From the NCBI RefSeq assembly GCF_005222755.1, contig NZ_STGD01000012.1:124001-188000 (forward strand): 64,000 nucleotides of DNA, given 5' to 3'. Under the pieces are notes generated by a model. It saw only the letters and a list, made by a program, of their open reading frames with translations. It made no database searches and was not told the DNA's origin. Made by a program: the position numbers and the translations under genes. Origin of the DNA: Roseomonas sp. HF4 (GTDB taxonomy: Bacteria > Pseudomonadota > Alphaproteobacteria > Acetobacterales > Acetobacteraceae). Shown piece after piece: positions 63,142 through 64,000 of this stretch (its first letter is position 1; each line of letters begins with the position of its first letter).

Positions 63142-64000
63142 CGCGTCTGCACCACGCCGAAGATGCCGCTCGGACGGAAGATGATGAAGCCGAACAGCAC
63201 CAGGAAGGACACCGCCTCCGCCCATTGCGTATCGACCACCTGCAGCGCGAGGCTTTCCGCGACGCCGAGCATCATGCCCGCCAGCGCCGCGCCGCGAAGC
63301 GACCCGATGCCGCCCACGATGGTCGCGGCGATGGAAATCAGCATGACCTGGTGGCCGATCGCCTCGTTCAGGCCGGTGGTCATCACGGTGACGATCGCGG
63401 CCGGCGCGGCGAGCGCGGAGCCGATCGCGAAGGCGAGCACCGACAGCCCGTTGGACGACAGCCCGTAGGTGCGGATCAGGTCAGGGTTCTGCGCCAGCGC
63501 ACGCAGCCCGACGCCCGCCGGGTGGCGCGTGAGGAACAGCGTGAGTGCCACGAACAGCACCGCCGCCGTGGCGAGCGCGATCCACAGCATGGGGGCCACG
63601 AAGACATCGGGCAGGATCTCGGCGGAGAAGGACAGCGGCGTGTCCACCGTGGCGAAGCCGCGCCCGGCGATCATGCCGATGATGTTCTGCACCACGATCC
63701 CCACGCCGAAGGCGGCGACGAAGACGGTGAAGAAGGACCCTTCATGCCGCTGGATCGGCCGGTAGACGAAGCGTTCCATCGCAACGCCGAAGGCCATCGC
63801 CGCCAGCACCGCCGCCGCCGCGCCCGCCCAGCCCGGCCAGCCGGCCCGCCAGGCGAACAGGAACACGTAGCCTGCGATGGTGAAGGCGGTGCCGTGCGCG
63901 ACATGGAAGATCTTGGTCGCGCCGAAGATGAGCGCGAAGCCGGCCGCGGTGAGCGCATAGATCGCGCCCACCTGCAGCCCGTTGAGCAGCAGTTGCAGGA
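63138..64000 (-). CDS. livH: Branched-chain amino acid ABC transporter permease LivH, 5' end outside the window
   Basis: At least 287 codons, open to the right edge. LLLNGLQVGAIYALTAAGFALIFG is the standard LivH beginning, so only about 5-10 residues are missing, and a GTG at 63971 is not the true start. The conserved ISIAATIVGGIGSLRGAALAGMMLG is near the end. The substrate-binding protein gene is presumably beyond the edge. Confidence 0.93.
   Translation of the reverse strand, partial: LQLLLNGLQVGAIYALTAAGFALIFGATKIFHVAHGTAFTIAGYVFLFAWRAGWPGWAGAAAAVLAAMAFGVAMERFVYRPIQRHEGSFFTVFVAAFGVGIVVQNIIGMIAGRGFATVDTPLSFSAEILPDVFVAPMLWIALATAAVLFVALTLFLTRHPAGVGLRALAQNPDLIRTYGLSSNGLSVLAFAIGSALAAPAAIVTVMTTGLNEAIGHQVMLISIAATIVGGIGSLRGAALAGMMLGVAESLALQVVDTQWAEAVSFLVLFGFIIFRPSGIFGVVQTR

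Overview
The window is a very GC-rich, gene-dense stretch of chromosome from what looks like an alphaproteobacterium of the Rhodospirillales/Acetobacteraceae type (Roseomonas-like). This rests on the pckA/chvI/chvG neighbourhood, the Bug-type tricarboxylate receptors beside CaiB-type CoA-transferases, the metallophosphoesterase/GT4/lipid-kinase group, the many GTG starts and the many 4-base ATGA/GTGA gene overlaps. No rRNA, tRNA, CRISPR array, insertion sequence or prophage gene was seen. No gene-free gap exceeds 300 bases, and most gaps above 100 bases between convergent genes are filled by GC-rich hairpin repeats.

Layout. 1-2914: argF (cut by the left edge) and argD, a GlcG/HbpS-type protein and a small secreted Excalibur protein. 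3070-4684: recX-azlC-azlD, translationally coupled. 4860-7727: a CoA-transferase, a SYLF protein with a readable promoter, and a histidine phosphatase. 7842-9584: a small FabZ/ApeI-like hotdog dehydratase coupled to an LpxL-type acyltransferase, then a DUF2237 protein. 9601-16197: hybrid histidine kinase, MFS carrier, polA and a zinc-finger protein. 16439-18096: lipoprotein hydrolase and YdcF protein.

18212-27362 is the most distinctive region. Two paralogous small lipoproteins surround a halogenase-like FAD enzyme and a GT2 glycosyltransferase. They are followed on the minus strand by a tightly coupled operon: LolA-like, MMPL exporter, ketosynthase, Cys-less ketosynthase partner, dehydratase, ketoreductase. 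This is the core order of aryl-polyene (APE) pigment loci, but the carrier proteins, aryl-activating ligase and third ketosynthase are absent here. The hotdog/acyltransferase pair at 7.8-9.0 kb resembles two further APE parts, so the pathway may be split.

27365-32324: pckA, a HugZ-type protein, and the ChvI/ChvG two-component system. 32394-36955: GMC oxidoreductase, then GT4 glycosyltransferase, LpxH-like phosphoesterase and diacylglycerol-kinase-like protein (probably lipid modification). 37180-41318: DAO-type oxidoreductase, RraA-like protein, alpha/beta hydrolase and Tim44-like membrane protein. 41465-45445: two unrecognised, EAL-like but apparently non-catalytic proteins followed by an ABC-2 exporter. 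45720-53497: ABM-type protein, PBP1C and its usual partner, alpha-2-macroglobulin. 53695-60714: two Bug receptors, M20 amidohydrolase, second CoA-transferase, quinone oxidoreductase and MFS exporter. 60804-64000: livF-livG-livM-livH, cut by the right edge.
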